Source: Luzula sylvatica (Eukaryota > Streptophyta > Magnoliopsida > Poales > Juncaceae). From it: a stretch of 64,000 nucleotides of DNA. The translations under genes and the position numbers were made by a program. Positions 35,179 through 46,728 of this stretch are shown piece after piece (the first letter of the stretch is position 1; every line of letters begins with the position of its first letter). A model generated the notes under the pieces. The model did no database searches, was not told the origin of the DNA, and saw nothing but the letters and a program-made list of their open reading frames with translations. The stretch lies in contig OX326956.1 of NCBI GenBank assembly GCA_946800325.1, positions 48,779,052-48,843,051 on the forward strand. Reading direction: 5' to 3'.

Positions 35179-36431
35179 TATCCCAAAATATGGTTGATGA
35201 AGTTACAAGTAGCAGAAATGTGTGTTTCTGTGCTTCGTCCCTCGCAAATTGACGTGTCCATCAGGCTGGTAGAATCACGCGGCACTGTATCAAAAGAAAT
35301 ATGCGCAAATTTTCTTTTAGAATTCTTCCTCCCGAAATTTTGCAGAGGCTTCAACGACTCGAGTGTCGGTTCGTAACCCCAACGCAACGATCTCGGAGTT
35401 CCATCTTTGGTCGATCCCTCCTCAAACCACTCATTTTTGTTTAACCGAAAAAGCGGTTATGTTCGTGATGTTCCGTATGTACTGCGACACTGTTATCTCC
35501 TTCCTTTTCTTCGCCTAATTTCCATCTGTACCAAAAAGTCTTCCTCAAAGACCTAACGAGAAACACGGTTTTAAATTCCCAAACACCTATAATCCACGTA
35601 TATATAGGTTGCGAGTGAAGAGCGTAACGCTTCTCCCATCCATCATCACCGAGAAACCAAAAATAAATATCACCGCCAGCATGATAAGACGCCGCGCAGA
35701 CGCGTCCTTTTACGTTCATGAGATTAGAACATCGGTGTTGGAATGGAGATCCAAGAGTACGATAAGTTTCTTTTTCGATATCAAATATGAGGAGTTCTTC
35801 TGGAATCACTACAAGATCTACGTAAATAGTACCGTTAATATGTAAAAAATTACCAAAATCGTAATTGGGATCGTCTTTTACCACGACTCGTGGAAGTTTG
35901 TCACTTCCGAGAGTCCAAATGCTTTATAGTGCGCGTGATCGCGCCCAATTTATCGTGATATTTGTTTACTATAAAGATCTTATATCGTTTGCTAGGAGAA
36001 CTATATCCGAAACCACGAATTCGATAAGTTCGATTATCGAGCCCATAAGGTCTATAGTACTGTCTAGCCAGAAGAACCTCGGCAAGTTCTCTTGTCCACG
36101 GGTTAATGATTATAATCGTGTTACCATAACGAGAGGCAACCATCAACAAACCGTTGCATGTGCCCACAAAATAATAATCGCGAGGGCCGAGATCGACATT
36201 ACAGATTATTTCGCAACAATCTGCCATGTTTATGCTAGCGGCGAGCTTCCTTTCTAAGACGGAGATGGAAAATATATTAGGATACGGACATATTGCAAGG
36301 TCCGCCCAAAACGCCGAGTTGGATAAAACTGTGTACCATTTCTTGGAAACGCTGGAGAAACGAATTATCGACTTGATTGGTAGTCTTGTAAGTATGTTAT
36401 ATACGATATCATCGCATAAATATGGATTCAT
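35179..36431 (-). pseudogene. Broken F-box gene, paralogue of 18313-19428
   Basis: The minus strand starts MNPYLCDDIVYNILTRLPIK at 36431, close to the intact F-box protein (MMNRYLCDDILHNIFTKLPA). The first frame runs to 35901, with NGLLMVAS and IRGFGYSSPSKRYK. A one-base shift near 35915-35930 moves the homology to the frame from about 35925 (WTLGSDKLPRVV, then INGTIYVDL) down to 35441. A second shift near 35445, in a T/A run, moves it to the frame ending at 35178, which contains GYEPTLESLKPLQNF, matching GYVPSFESPKIFENV. With two frameshifts it cannot encode a full protein. Sequencing error in homopolymers is a less likely alternative. Confidence 0.8.
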
Positions 36432-36449
36432 CTTATTTCTGAAAAATTG

Positions 36450-37570
36450 GAAAAGAGGGAGAATGGAGGAAAATTGTGGTGTTCTGAACTTTTACACCAA
36501 AATAAAGAGGATCGAAGGAAGGTGATTAACCAATTATATGGCAAATATAGAAATTCTAATCTTTTTGCTGTAATGTTTCTAATTATAGGGTTATTAAGTT
36601 TTAACTCGAGTTGACAAATTTGTGTATTATACGCGTATTTTCAAAATGAGATACAGTATGTATGGTTCGTCGTCTCAATTTGTAACATTTCAATATATTC
36701 TTGTTTTTTTCATTCTGCGAAAAATTCGGTTAGTTACAATTTATGAAGATAATTCGGCAAGTCTAATTTATAACTTTATAAAATTGTAAAGTTCCAATTT
36801 TTGGCAGATGACAATAAATATAGTTAAATATATAAATATATTTTTTTGGCAAGATATGTAATATTGTAATGCAAACTATAGGTAAATAATAATCTTTATC
36901 AAATATTTTATTTAGACAACTATAATTATTCAGATCTTTAATAACTCGTGCCATTAATAACAATAATAATAATAATAACAACAACTCTGAGTTGCGGAAA
37001 TATTAATTGTATTTTTTTTCATTTTATGTAATTTGCATTGAATATTTGAAACATCAATTTCAATTTAGAACATAACAATAAACGAAACAGTAAAATCCAA
37101 ATCTATACCATAATTTCAATCATATCATGTTCCGTAATTCAAAAAAGTATTCATGATGACATCACCACTCAATTATGTGAATTAGTTAACATTCTGAATT
37201 GTTTGAATTAAATATTTTTAGTTGACACGTCAATTCATTTTAATCGCGAGTTTTTCTCGACCGAGCACTCGCAAACAAAAATGAGGGTGAATCGAGTATA
37301 TCGATTTTGGAAAAAGTTATGGATATAGAAAAACAAATGGTTCGAAACGAGATTTATAAAACGTAGAGTGGATTCGAATGCTCGACACCTATTTTATATT
37401 TATAAAACGTATTACAGGGTCCAGAGTTTGGGGTATCTAACAATATAGAATACTCTTAACTCCTCCGTTATAAATCCAATAGTTTTATGTTTCGCATACA
37501 TACATTAACTACCCTTGATAAATATAAATTGTATCAAATTCTATCCCTATTACATTTATAATACAAAGGG
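36450..37570. other. AT-rich spacer, no recognised gene
   Basis: It contains an (AAT)/(AAC) microsatellite near 36957-36983 and otherwise low-complexity DNA. It presumably holds the former promoter of the F-box pseudogene. Confidence 0.4.
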
Positions 37571-37577
37571 TTCTTAC

Positions 37578-38310
37578 TTATGTAAATATATTTATGTGTA
37601 ATTTATTGTTTGTATTTCAATTTGGCGACGATCGCACCAAAACATTGAAGCGAATCGTGCACGAAGAGAAAGAAGACCCAAAAAAAAAAAACAGGATTAA
37701 AAAAAATAGTAGGTACTAACAGACCAAAAGAAAGGACTACCAAATACAAAACTAGTAAAAAACCCTAATTGGCAATTTTAGGATCTATTGCAAATAAATC
37801 AAATGTGGAGAGCTTGTTGAGTCGCACCAGGACAATAAAATTTCCCGCATCCCTCGACACATCATTGGTCAGTATTTCATCATCAACTGCTTCATTTCTA
37901 ATTGCTTCTTTCAGCCATTCGATCGAGATTTTGAAGATCCAATTTGTGGTCATGAAGAACCGTTTTCTTTTGCTTGGTGTCATGTTTTTGGCCTGATTGC
38001 TTAATTCACACACACATCTCCTCATTCATGCATTTAAGATTCGTGTAACTGTATTAATAAACATTAATCATGTTCGATATTTCAATGCAATAGAAGATGA
38101 ATCACTCAGAGGACATGACATGATATCGATATCAGTACCCGATTCATCGTATTTACATTTGCAGTTGATTTCCTCCTATATATGAATTTGCTCGTTATTG
38201 TAATGTTCTTACAAATAATTATGGTGCGTATTTTTAGTAATTATAAAATGATAGATTGGATATTGGAGGTGAATCAAACCGTCAATACAAACATTACCGA
38301 TTTTTCTCAG
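37578..38310. repeat. Duplicated repeat segment, copy 1
   Basis: It starts with ATTGTTTGTATTTCA (about 37605-37619) and TTGGCGACGATCGCAC, which resembles an LTR end followed by a primer-binding region. It continues through CATTCGATCGAGATTTTGA (about 37916), AGAAGATGAATCACTC (about 38093) and TATTGGAGGTGAAT (about 38261). All recur in order in copy 2 at 41757-44075. The minus-strand frame 38025-37765 partly persists, broken, in copy 2, so it may once have been coding, but no domain is recognised. Confidence 0.55.
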
Positions 38311-38416
38311 TACAAATTACATCCGTCACATCCGAGTTTGAAATTCATTAGAGATTTTAGTGAGGGGTTTTTGAGAGGGAATAATCAGAATTAAGAAGAT
38401 AGTAACGTAAAACTCT

Positions 38417-38705
38417 ATGAGTTACGTTGACAATTTCATTTCTTATTTATCTATAGATAAAAATAGTCGTTTTTACTATAAAACAGATGATTATATTCCT
38501 CCGAATAGAGAGGAGAGTGTTGCGACGACTCAAAACCACCGCAAAAATATGCGTCCCGAACAATTCAGGGATTTAAGTCTCTTATGTGTGATTTTGCCAT
38601 TTTCGACGAAACTTGTGAGGTAGGCATGATTGAACTAATAGAAAACGCATTTAGTCGATTCAAGAATTGGGAGGCGATTCAAGTTTTATTGAGAAGGCTT
38701 TAACT
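38417..38705 (+). other. Possible decayed coding fragment
   Basis: Around 38585-38703 one frame reads CDFAIFDETCEVGMIELIEN and onward to a stop, with amino-acid composition that looks coding. The preceding frame 38417-38623 overlaps it in another phase, so a frameshift is likely. No family is recognised. Confidence 0.25.
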
Positions 38706-39399
38706 AGTATAGTTCATCTACTAGCATGGTCTAGGATCCAAAAATATGAGGGGTCAAATTTTTTTATTTTCTTATATAAATATTAAAATTAAAATTCAGA
38801 AAATAAATAATAATATAAGCCTCAGACCATAGATAGTGTGAAAATTAACATGTCTATATAATAAAGGAAAATATATCATGCCTTCACTCATCTCTCTCTC
38901 GACTTTTCTTTTTCTACTCATCTCTCAATTTTTCTTTTCTCCATGTTAATTTGATCCAGTTTGTCCTTACCCTTAACCTCAATTCTTCTTTATCACTACC
39001 CGTCTAGAACATCAGACCCATCAGGATTAGCTAATCTCATCTCGTCTCTCACGTCCCGCTTTCGTGAGTCGAATTTACATCTCATTTTTTGCTACCGAAA
39101 GAGTAATGGTAGCCAAATGATTTTCATCCATGTCTCATTAATTAATAATTTGTCGAGATAAATATTTGTGTCTCAATCCTTGCGGCAAGGGAATACCTTA
39201 ACGTTATGTCTCAATCTTTAAAGAACAAAACTAGATCTCATTTAATAATATTCGTTATGTCTCAATCCTTACCCCCATTTAATAATTCGTTATGTCTCAA
39301 TCTTTAAAGAAGAAAAATGATATATAGACTTTTCGTTGAGAAAAGTTAAGTCCTCCAATTCTTTAAAGATTCGACACAAAAAACCTTAAAATCTCTTAT

Positions 39400-41170
39400 A
39401 AATTATTACAAATTATCATCTGAAGATTAAGACCAAGAAGGAGGTTCGGAGTTTAAAGAAAATTAAGGTGCTGATTAAGGAGCTGAAGGATTTGAAGGTT
39501 GAATTGCGTCAAACTCTGCTTTCTCTAAACCTTATTTTCTTTCAATACGTATAACAAACCTTCTTATGCTCAAGCCCTGAAAAACAACATAACAAACAAT
39601 TGGACTTTAGTAACCAATAAAAACAATCTAAACACAATACTAAGCAAAATGCAGAATATTTTCAAGAAAATGCTTTAGATGGTTATTAAGCACACATTTT
39701 ATGCATGAATGTAGAGAACCAATAAAATGTTTCAAATGTTATAAGTTAGGACGTGCGAAAATTCTGTTATACCAAATTTAATAATAAATATGTAAACAAT
39801 ATATCTGTTTTGAAGCTTCAAAGATAATATGCTAATAAAAAAACCTTTGTCTCTCATACAATCCTATGATTCATATGAAAACAAACAGAAACATGTTATT
39901 GATCAAATTGAGAAAGATAACAAACAAATTACAGTAAATTTATCAACAAAATCTATAGAAACAAATTCAAAAATTGTCACTAAATAAATTATCTTGGAAG
40001 AATTACCTCTGATAAATACTGCAATCCAATTACTCTAATTAAAATCATAGAACCTATTGGTACCTTAATATCGGTTGGTTCCTAGTTCCTACGTTCCTAC
40101 AAAAAATATTCATGGGCTTAAATTTTCTATTAATTGTAAGATCAATAAAATTAATCGATGATGATTTTATGACTATATATTACCTATTAAGAAAATAAAA
40201 GATGTACCAAGTTCTTCTTTTTTAACACACAAGTCCTCATTTAACATCGTTGAGCCAAATGAAGGGGGGGGACATAAAAAACATATAAATAATCCAAAGA
40301 CGGTAAAGCCTAATAAAAACAAATATAAAAATAGAAAGATTAAAGCCGTTAAAATATGGCAAAAAAAAAAAAAATTTTTTTTTGGAGGATTAAGGAAAAA
40401 ATGGATAGTACAAATATCCCTCCAATTAAAAGTATTATTGAAGTCACAAATTCAGAACAAGATATCATCATTAAAAATATGACTTCAAAACTCTCTTTGA
40501 TAAGGATATCATCATTGGACCAGAAAGAAGATCGGTCTAATTCAAACTTTATATTCACAACCAAGCAAACAAATCTCTTTTTCTTTAAAAAAAGAATCTA
40601 TACTCCTTATAAGAGAGGCAACAAACAATATCAAATTATATAAAATATTTAATGGACCCTAAAATCTCATTATCAATAAAAATTACAGATAAGGATCTTA
40701 CAATAATCTCAAAACAAATTACCAACAAACAAACAATGATTAAAAATGTTTGTGAAAATAATCAAATTACTCAATAGTATTTCTTACCAACATGAAGATT
40801 CAATGATAATATCATATAATAATATCATAACTGAACCTCATTATGCAAATCAAATCAATGATTCAATAATAGTACCATACCATAATGATTCAATCTCTCC
40901 AAATATATCAAGTTATGACCCAACACATTTAACATGTCGATATCAATTTTTAGAAACCATAACCAGGAATTCCTCAAACTAGTCAAGATGAACAACATAG
41001 AAATAGCACAGAAATTGAAACTTTCCATTGTAAAAGAAATTCTACAAATTTGTTTACTGTCAAGTCTCCAACTCAAAATTTTATAAAAATTCCTGAAAAA
41101 AATCAAAGGAAAATAAGTGATTATTTTACTGATTTAAACAATAAAAAAATAATAAACTTATCAGAACTTA
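39400..41170 (+). pseudogene. Decayed retroelement-like coding region
   Basis: The DNA is A-rich, with several short open stretches rich in Lys, Asn, Gln and Ser separated by stops and shifts. Near 39430 lies a Lys/Leu-rich helical stretch (KKIKVLIKELKDLKVEL). Near 39720-39760 is a partial zinc-knuckle-like CFKCYKLGRAK in which the later His/Cys are lost. Open stretches continue at 40356-40643, 40746-40982 and about 40950-41160. This suggests a gag- or coat-like remnant of a retroelement, either LINE ORF1, LTR type or an endogenous pararetrovirus. No reverse transcriptase block was found, so the class is unresolved. It is clearly non-functional. Confidence 0.4.
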
Positions 41171-41177
41171 ATCATAC

Positions 41178-41771
41178 TGTTGGGAATCGATCCGACACCG
41201 GACCGACACAGTGGATATGAAGGTTCGGTCCGATTCCCAAAAGTCGAGATCTCGCCTCGACTTCGAGGGCACGATGCATAAAATGATAGTCAATTACCAG
41301 TGTGAAATTGATCACACACGAAGGGTTAATTGTGAATCCTTCTTTCTCGTTGTCATGTTGGGGTTCAGCCGTGCGCCCCATGCGCACACGTCTCCCACCG
41401 TCTCAATGACTCCAAACGCGTCTCCGGTTTGATCACAACTAAGAGTCACAAATCGAGTGCTCATATATTCGTATACATCGTGAATCGTAGCATCTCGATC
41501 GCGGGTGCAACTGTCTATACGATGCACCAACAAACTTGCTTGATTGATTCACTCGATTCTCTAAATCGAGAAAACTCCTTTTCTCTTTTCTCTTTTTCGC
41601 ACTTTCTCAACAACTGAATAAATGCCTCTAATATATTGGGTCTAAACTGAAGAGAGAGAACATCCTGTTTATACTAAAATGATAAGGATTGTATTAAAAT
41701 GTGTGTATATCCAATATGCACTTCTTGTATTATGTGAATATATTTATGCATAACTCATTGTTTGTATTTCA
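41178..41771. repeat. LTR-like dispersed repeat, copy 2
   Basis: It starts TGTTGGGAATCGATCCGACA and ends near TTGTTTGTATTTCA, so it has TG...CA ends over 594 bases. The first 370 bases match 11490-11860. The end matches 37605-37619. It abuts the duplicated segment below, as an LTR abuts internal sequence. No partner LTR was found in the window, so a solo or truncated copy is likely. Open frames inside are shadows. Confidence 0.6.
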
Positions 41772-44075
41772 CTTTTGCGATAATAACCTCAGAAAATTAT
41801 AGCCCATTGCGCACGAAAAAGAGAGAAAATGACACAGCAGCAAAAATGGATGATATAAATGGAAAGAAAAAGATATTTGTACTTTTTAGTCCATTACAAT
41901 TTTATTTATCAACTTAAATAAAGCTCAGAAGATTAAATTAGATTTTTTTTTTTTTTTAATTCAACGGCTAGTTAGCAATTAGTTTAAATTTGATTGCTTC
42001 TTTCAGCCTTTCGATCGAGATTTTGAGGACCGATCAATGGTCATGAAGATTCAGTTTCCTCTTTCTCGATTTCATGCTTAGGGCCTGAATCCATTAGACA
42101 TTAGTTTAAACTAGCTTTTTCCCCCGCGCGATTGCGCGGGAGTCTTCGAGTTTGTTATGATGTAATTTTTCCTAATATGTTATTGTATTCTACGTTTTAT
42201 TGCCTGATTGTTCACACATCCGTATTTTGGTGTATTTTTAACTCCCTATCATTTTTAGATATTGTAAAAAAAATTCTATGTTTTTGTATATTTCAAAAAA
42301 AAAAAAAAAACCTCTATCAAACTTTTGTTTCTCTTATAGATGATATTCACTCCTGCTCCACATTAAAATGATGATGTGACCTTTTGTGAGGACTTTAATT
42401 GCTCTAAAAAAAAAAAAAAGGGTAAATATCGCATTAACTGAAACCGGTAAGAAGACCAAAAGGCTAAAAATAAATTATTAATGATATCATTAATTACTAA
42501 TAATAGTAATTATATATAGTTGATATCTATGATAATGATAAGAAATCAATCATAATTAAAGTGAGAAATTCAAATATAAAAAATTGAAAAAGTAAAGGAT
42601 GACGTGGAGCAAACATAGAAGAGCAATTTTCTTAACTTTATAAATATCAAAAAATGTAAATTAGAACTAAAAAGGACCAACACATAAATAAAAAGGACAA
42701 AAATATATATTCAAATGTTTAAAAGGACCGAAATTTAAATTAAGAAGGACCTAAATGTTAAAAAAAAAAAGACCAAAGTGTAAACTAAAACTAAAAAGGA
42801 CCAAAATATAAATAAAAAGGACCAAAATATAAATTCAGAAATGTGAAAAAGGACCGACATGTAAATAAAAGAGGATCAAGATGTAAATATGAAGGACCAA
42901 AATGTAAGTTTTTAAACTTAAAAGGGCCAAAATGTAAATAAAAAGGACCAAAATATAGTTTTTTCAACTAAAAAGGATTAAAATGTAATTAAGAAAGGAC
43001 CAAAATGTAAATTAAAATTTTTTGTGAAGGTTGACGTGGAGCAAACATAGAAGAGCAATTTTCTTAACTTTATAAATATAAAAAAATGTAAATTAGAACT
43101 AAAAAGGACCAACATATAAATAAAAAGGACAAAAATATAAATTCAAATGTTTAAAAGGACATAAATTTAAATTAAAAAGGACCTAAATGTTAAAAAAAAA
43201 AGACCAAAGTGTAAACTAAAACTAAAAAGGACCAAAATATAAATTCAGAAATGTGAAAAAGGACCGACATGTAAATAAAAGAGGATCAAGAAGTAAATAT
43301 GAAGGACCGAAATGTAAATTTTTAAACTTAAAAGGGCCAAAATGTAAATAAAAAGGACCAAAATATAGTTTTTTCAACTAAAAAGGATCAAAATGTAATT
43401 AAGAAAGGACCAAAATGTAAATTAATTTTTTTTTTACAAAGAGGCCCCTGGACCCTAATGTAATTCTTTAAACTTGAAGGACCAAATTGTAAATTAAAAA
43501 GGACCAAAATGTGAATAATAAAGGACTAAAATGTAATATATTTTTTAAAAAAGGACCAAAATGTAAATAAAAAAGGACCAAAATATTAAAAAAATATTTT
43601 TTTTTCACAAAAAGGTCCCTGATGACGTGGCCTCACGTGGGAGCTTGAATTTATCCAATTTTATATATAACTTATAATTTGATAACTATTTCCATGCATA
43701 GAAGATGAATCACTCGCTCATAGTCATAGCCCAGTTTCAAGTTCATTATATTTTCATTTTCAGTTATTTTTCGCTTATTTACGAAGCACTGCTTTTTGTG
43801 GTAATTAGGTCATGATATTTTGGGTTTTTAGAAAGGTAAGATAGTAATCTTAAATTTGGATCGTTAGTCTTAACGAAATTAAAAATTAAATGATTTTTAA
43901 TTTTTGAATTGATTTGTGAAAAAATAAATATAATATTTTAATGTATAAATAAATAAATATGTCATTTCAAATTTAACAAAGAATAAATATGTAATCTCCC
44001 ATAATTATAAAAGTGATAGATAGATTGTATATTGGAGGTAATACTAAACAATCAATAGTTCAATACAAACTCGAG
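41772..44075. repeat. Duplicated repeat segment, copy 2 (interrupted)
   Basis: It corresponds to 37620-38310. Shared words are TTCGATCGAGATTTTGA at about 42009, AGAAGATGAATCACTC at about 43701 and TATATTGGAGGTAAT at about 44028. In copy 1 these lie within about 350 bases; here they are separated by the Helitron at 42111-43680. Confidence 0.6.
42111..43680 (-). mobile_element. Helitron, minus strand, with internal repeats
   Basis: On the minus strand the 3' end is a hairpin of CCGCGC..GCGCGG type (42123-42140), then AAAAAGCTAG ending at 42111 and T. The 5' side, near 43620-43680, reads TATATATAAAATTGG and then GTGAGGCCACGTCATC, typical of Helitron starts. The body is an array of AAAAGGACCAAAATGTAAAT-like 20-mers. 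Within it, about 420 bases (42601-43018) are repeated directly at 43033-43430. It interrupts a repeat present uninterrupted at 37578-38310. No coding was found. Confidence 0.75.
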
Positions 44076-45290
44076 GTTATATGAACAATTGACGCACATG
44101 CATATATAATGTCATGTTTAAGATTAATTTAGAGACAATAACACAAACTAGTCTCCAGAACTAGAAGAGGGTTTGGACGATGAAAATGTTACAACTATTT
44201 TATATTTTCATAATATCGGATTATGAGAATATGATTTATCATATTTGGTATATAATGAAAATTATACGTGAAAGTAAATTCATATACTCATGATAGAATA
44301 TTTTTTAACGTTCATTAAAAAGTGGTTCATATCCAAATTGACGATAATATTATATTCTCACAAAAACAATTAATATTGATAATATTTCTCTAAATCGTCA
44401 TTATTTTCTCTCTCTTTGGTTTATATTTAATTCTTTTTCCTCACGACAGACAAACTCTTTATTTTTATCATTTATTTCTTCTTTTTATTAGTTAAATGTT
44501 TTTTCAAATTCATAATCGTACTGTTTGGTTTTTTTGTTTATATAAATTATCTTGGATTATTAGCCGTTATTTTTTTTAACTTTTTGTTCTAATAATATTA
44601 TTATTTGTTATGTTTTGGTTAAAAGAATACTAGTATTTGTATGAATTTTATTTATAGTTTGAATATTTAAAACTCTAATCTTTTAAAAGTTTAAAGGTTA
44701 TATTATTTATTTTTATTAACGATATTTTGTGTAGTTATTTTAAAAAAAAAAATATTGTCATTTAATTCATTTTACCAGGAATTGTGTATTCATTTTACCA
44801 GGAATTGTGTAGTTTGATTATTTAATTATTATTTAAAAAAAGGTAATATTTTGTGTTAAACAAACATAAAAATGTAACTTTTTTTAAAATTCAAAAATTT
44901 CAAATTTTACTATAGAATGTGAATATCGGAAATCACATTGCAAGGAATTGCGTATTCATAATGATCTCGCTTTACCGCGATCCAAACGGAACCTAAAATT
45001 TATGTCAATCAACTAAGATATTTGTAAGCATGAAAGCAAACTGCCATTATCATAAAAAAATTATGATAAAAAATTAGAAATATTACAACACTTTTGTTAC
45101 TTATTTGTCTTTTTTTAGCATTATGTTGTTCAAAAGTTGAATAATACATTTTTTAGTTTCAGTCCAATCAATTGTTCAAATTTGAGTCAGCCGAAAATAA
45201 CATAGCATAATATACACAATTTTATGTTATGATATATTGAACTAACCATGAATGTAGTGAACTTGCTTTTCAAATAAAAGCAAATAATAA
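44076..45290. other. AT-rich spacer
   Basis: A short direct duplication (ATTCATTTTACCAGGAATTGTGT, twice) lies near 44766-44812. Nothing coding was seen. Confidence 0.4.
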
Positions 45291-45299
45291 CTAGTGATC

Positions 45300-45500
45300 A
45301 TTAATAAGACATGATAGTACCATGTATTATCCTGCAAAGAACATGAACCCTTCATAAAGCATGTTATAAATTACGAGATTGTATTTTCATTTTGTATTTG
45401 AATTATTTCTTTATAAATACGAAACACTACTTCTTGACAATTATTTTAGTGGTTACCACAATTATGCTTGTCGACTTTAACAATCATAAAAATAATAAAT
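45300..45500. repeat. Dispersed repeat family D, copy 2
   Basis: Words TGCAAAGAACATGAACCCTTC, AAAGCATG, ATACGAAACACTACTTCTTG, ATTATTTTAGTGGTTACCAC, ATGCTTGTCGACTTTAACAA and AATGAGATATTAGAG occur in the same order as in 30590-30810 and 53180-53370. A short segment just after it (CGCATCTTTCAATCCAAGA) is itself repeated. Confidence 0.5.
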
Positions 45501-45899
45501 GAGATATTAGAGAATAATCAAAACAACGCATCTTTCAATCCAAGACTCGTACACATGAAAAGAGCGAAATCGACGCATCTTTCAATCCAAGATTCGTACA
45601 CTATCAACTATTGCACAAAATGCGTTGGAGGAAGTCATTCATGGCTCAAGCTCAGAAATTAATCCTACATATGAATAGGATTAGGTTTAGGATTTAGACG
45701 GTCAGATGAGGCCATAAATCTCATCCCCAAATTATGTATTATTCTCACTTTTCTGTTATATAAAACAAACTAAGGTCTAGCAATTGCTATCTTTTTTCAA
45801 TAGAAAAAAAAAATTGGTTTGCAAGTGTTATTGATAAGAAACTTATCTAAATTTGAAAGGTTTGCCTTCAATATTCCGACTAGATTCGTCTTCTGGACG

Positions 45900-46360
45900 T
45901 GTAAATTTCTGTAAATTAAAAAAAGTAATTGATAAGATTTATTCAAAAATGTATTTTATTAAATTTAAGTGTATATTTAAAAAAAAAAGCAAATTGCAAA
46001 TTCAAGATTTTATTTTACAAAGTTCAAGAAATAAGTATATTTTGCTAGTATTAAAGGTATATTTCAAAATTATAAGTCTATATTTGCAAAATTGAAGGGA
46101 TAAGTATATTACCCGATGTAGAGTGATCGCTAGCTAGATTATTGCGAGATCGTCCTAAGCCTAAGCTAATTTCTAGAAATTAAAAAAATACCAATTAAAG
46201 ATTTATTAGATAATATATTTTGCTAAATCTAAGTATAAAGTTTAAAAAATTAAAGTGTATATTTTGCTAATTGAAGATTATATTTTACAATATTCAAGAA
46301 ATAACTATATTTTGCTAGTATTAAAGGTATATTTGCAAAAATGAAAGGGATAAGTATATT
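45900..46360. repeat. Diverged tandem duplication
   Basis: 45905-46112 and 46180-46360 share AAGATTTATT, TTCAAGAAATAA.TATATTTTG, CTAGTATTAAAGGTATATTT and GGGATAAGTATATT in order, offset by about 260 bases. Non-coding. Confidence 0.55.
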
Positions 46361-46384
46361 GCGTATTCATGGATGTCGGTTTAT

Positions 46385-46565
46385 CTAAATTCTTTTTGGT
46401 GGGATTTTCGAAAGACGAAATCATCAACCAAAGCATCTAAATGGAACGTCAAATGACTAGCCGTGTGGACGATTTGGAAGGAACATAACAGCGGTATTTT
46501 CTAGCGAAAACAGTGAATACACGACTCGTTACTACTTGCATTCTTAACCTAATCCATCAATGTGA
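46385..46565 (+). pseudogene. LINE remnant, zf-RVT tail
   Basis: Plus-strand translation gives FWWDFRKTKSSTKASKWNVK, a stop, then LAVWTIWKEHNSGIF and further stops. This parallels the FWWDN and VTIWTIWRKRNNRIF words of the fragment at 21601-21997. Dead and truncated. Confidence 0.55.
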
Positions 46566-46728
46566 ACCCCATTGTTAGTTGGCTTCGGTTAATCGATTTA
46601 ACCGAAAATTAGGGCCGTAGGGGTCGAGGGATAGCTAGTGTTTAAATATTTGTAAATTACTTTAAACTTTGTATCTCCTTTTCTTGATTAGTACAAACAG
46701 AAAGATCGGATCGAACGCGTATCGCGTT

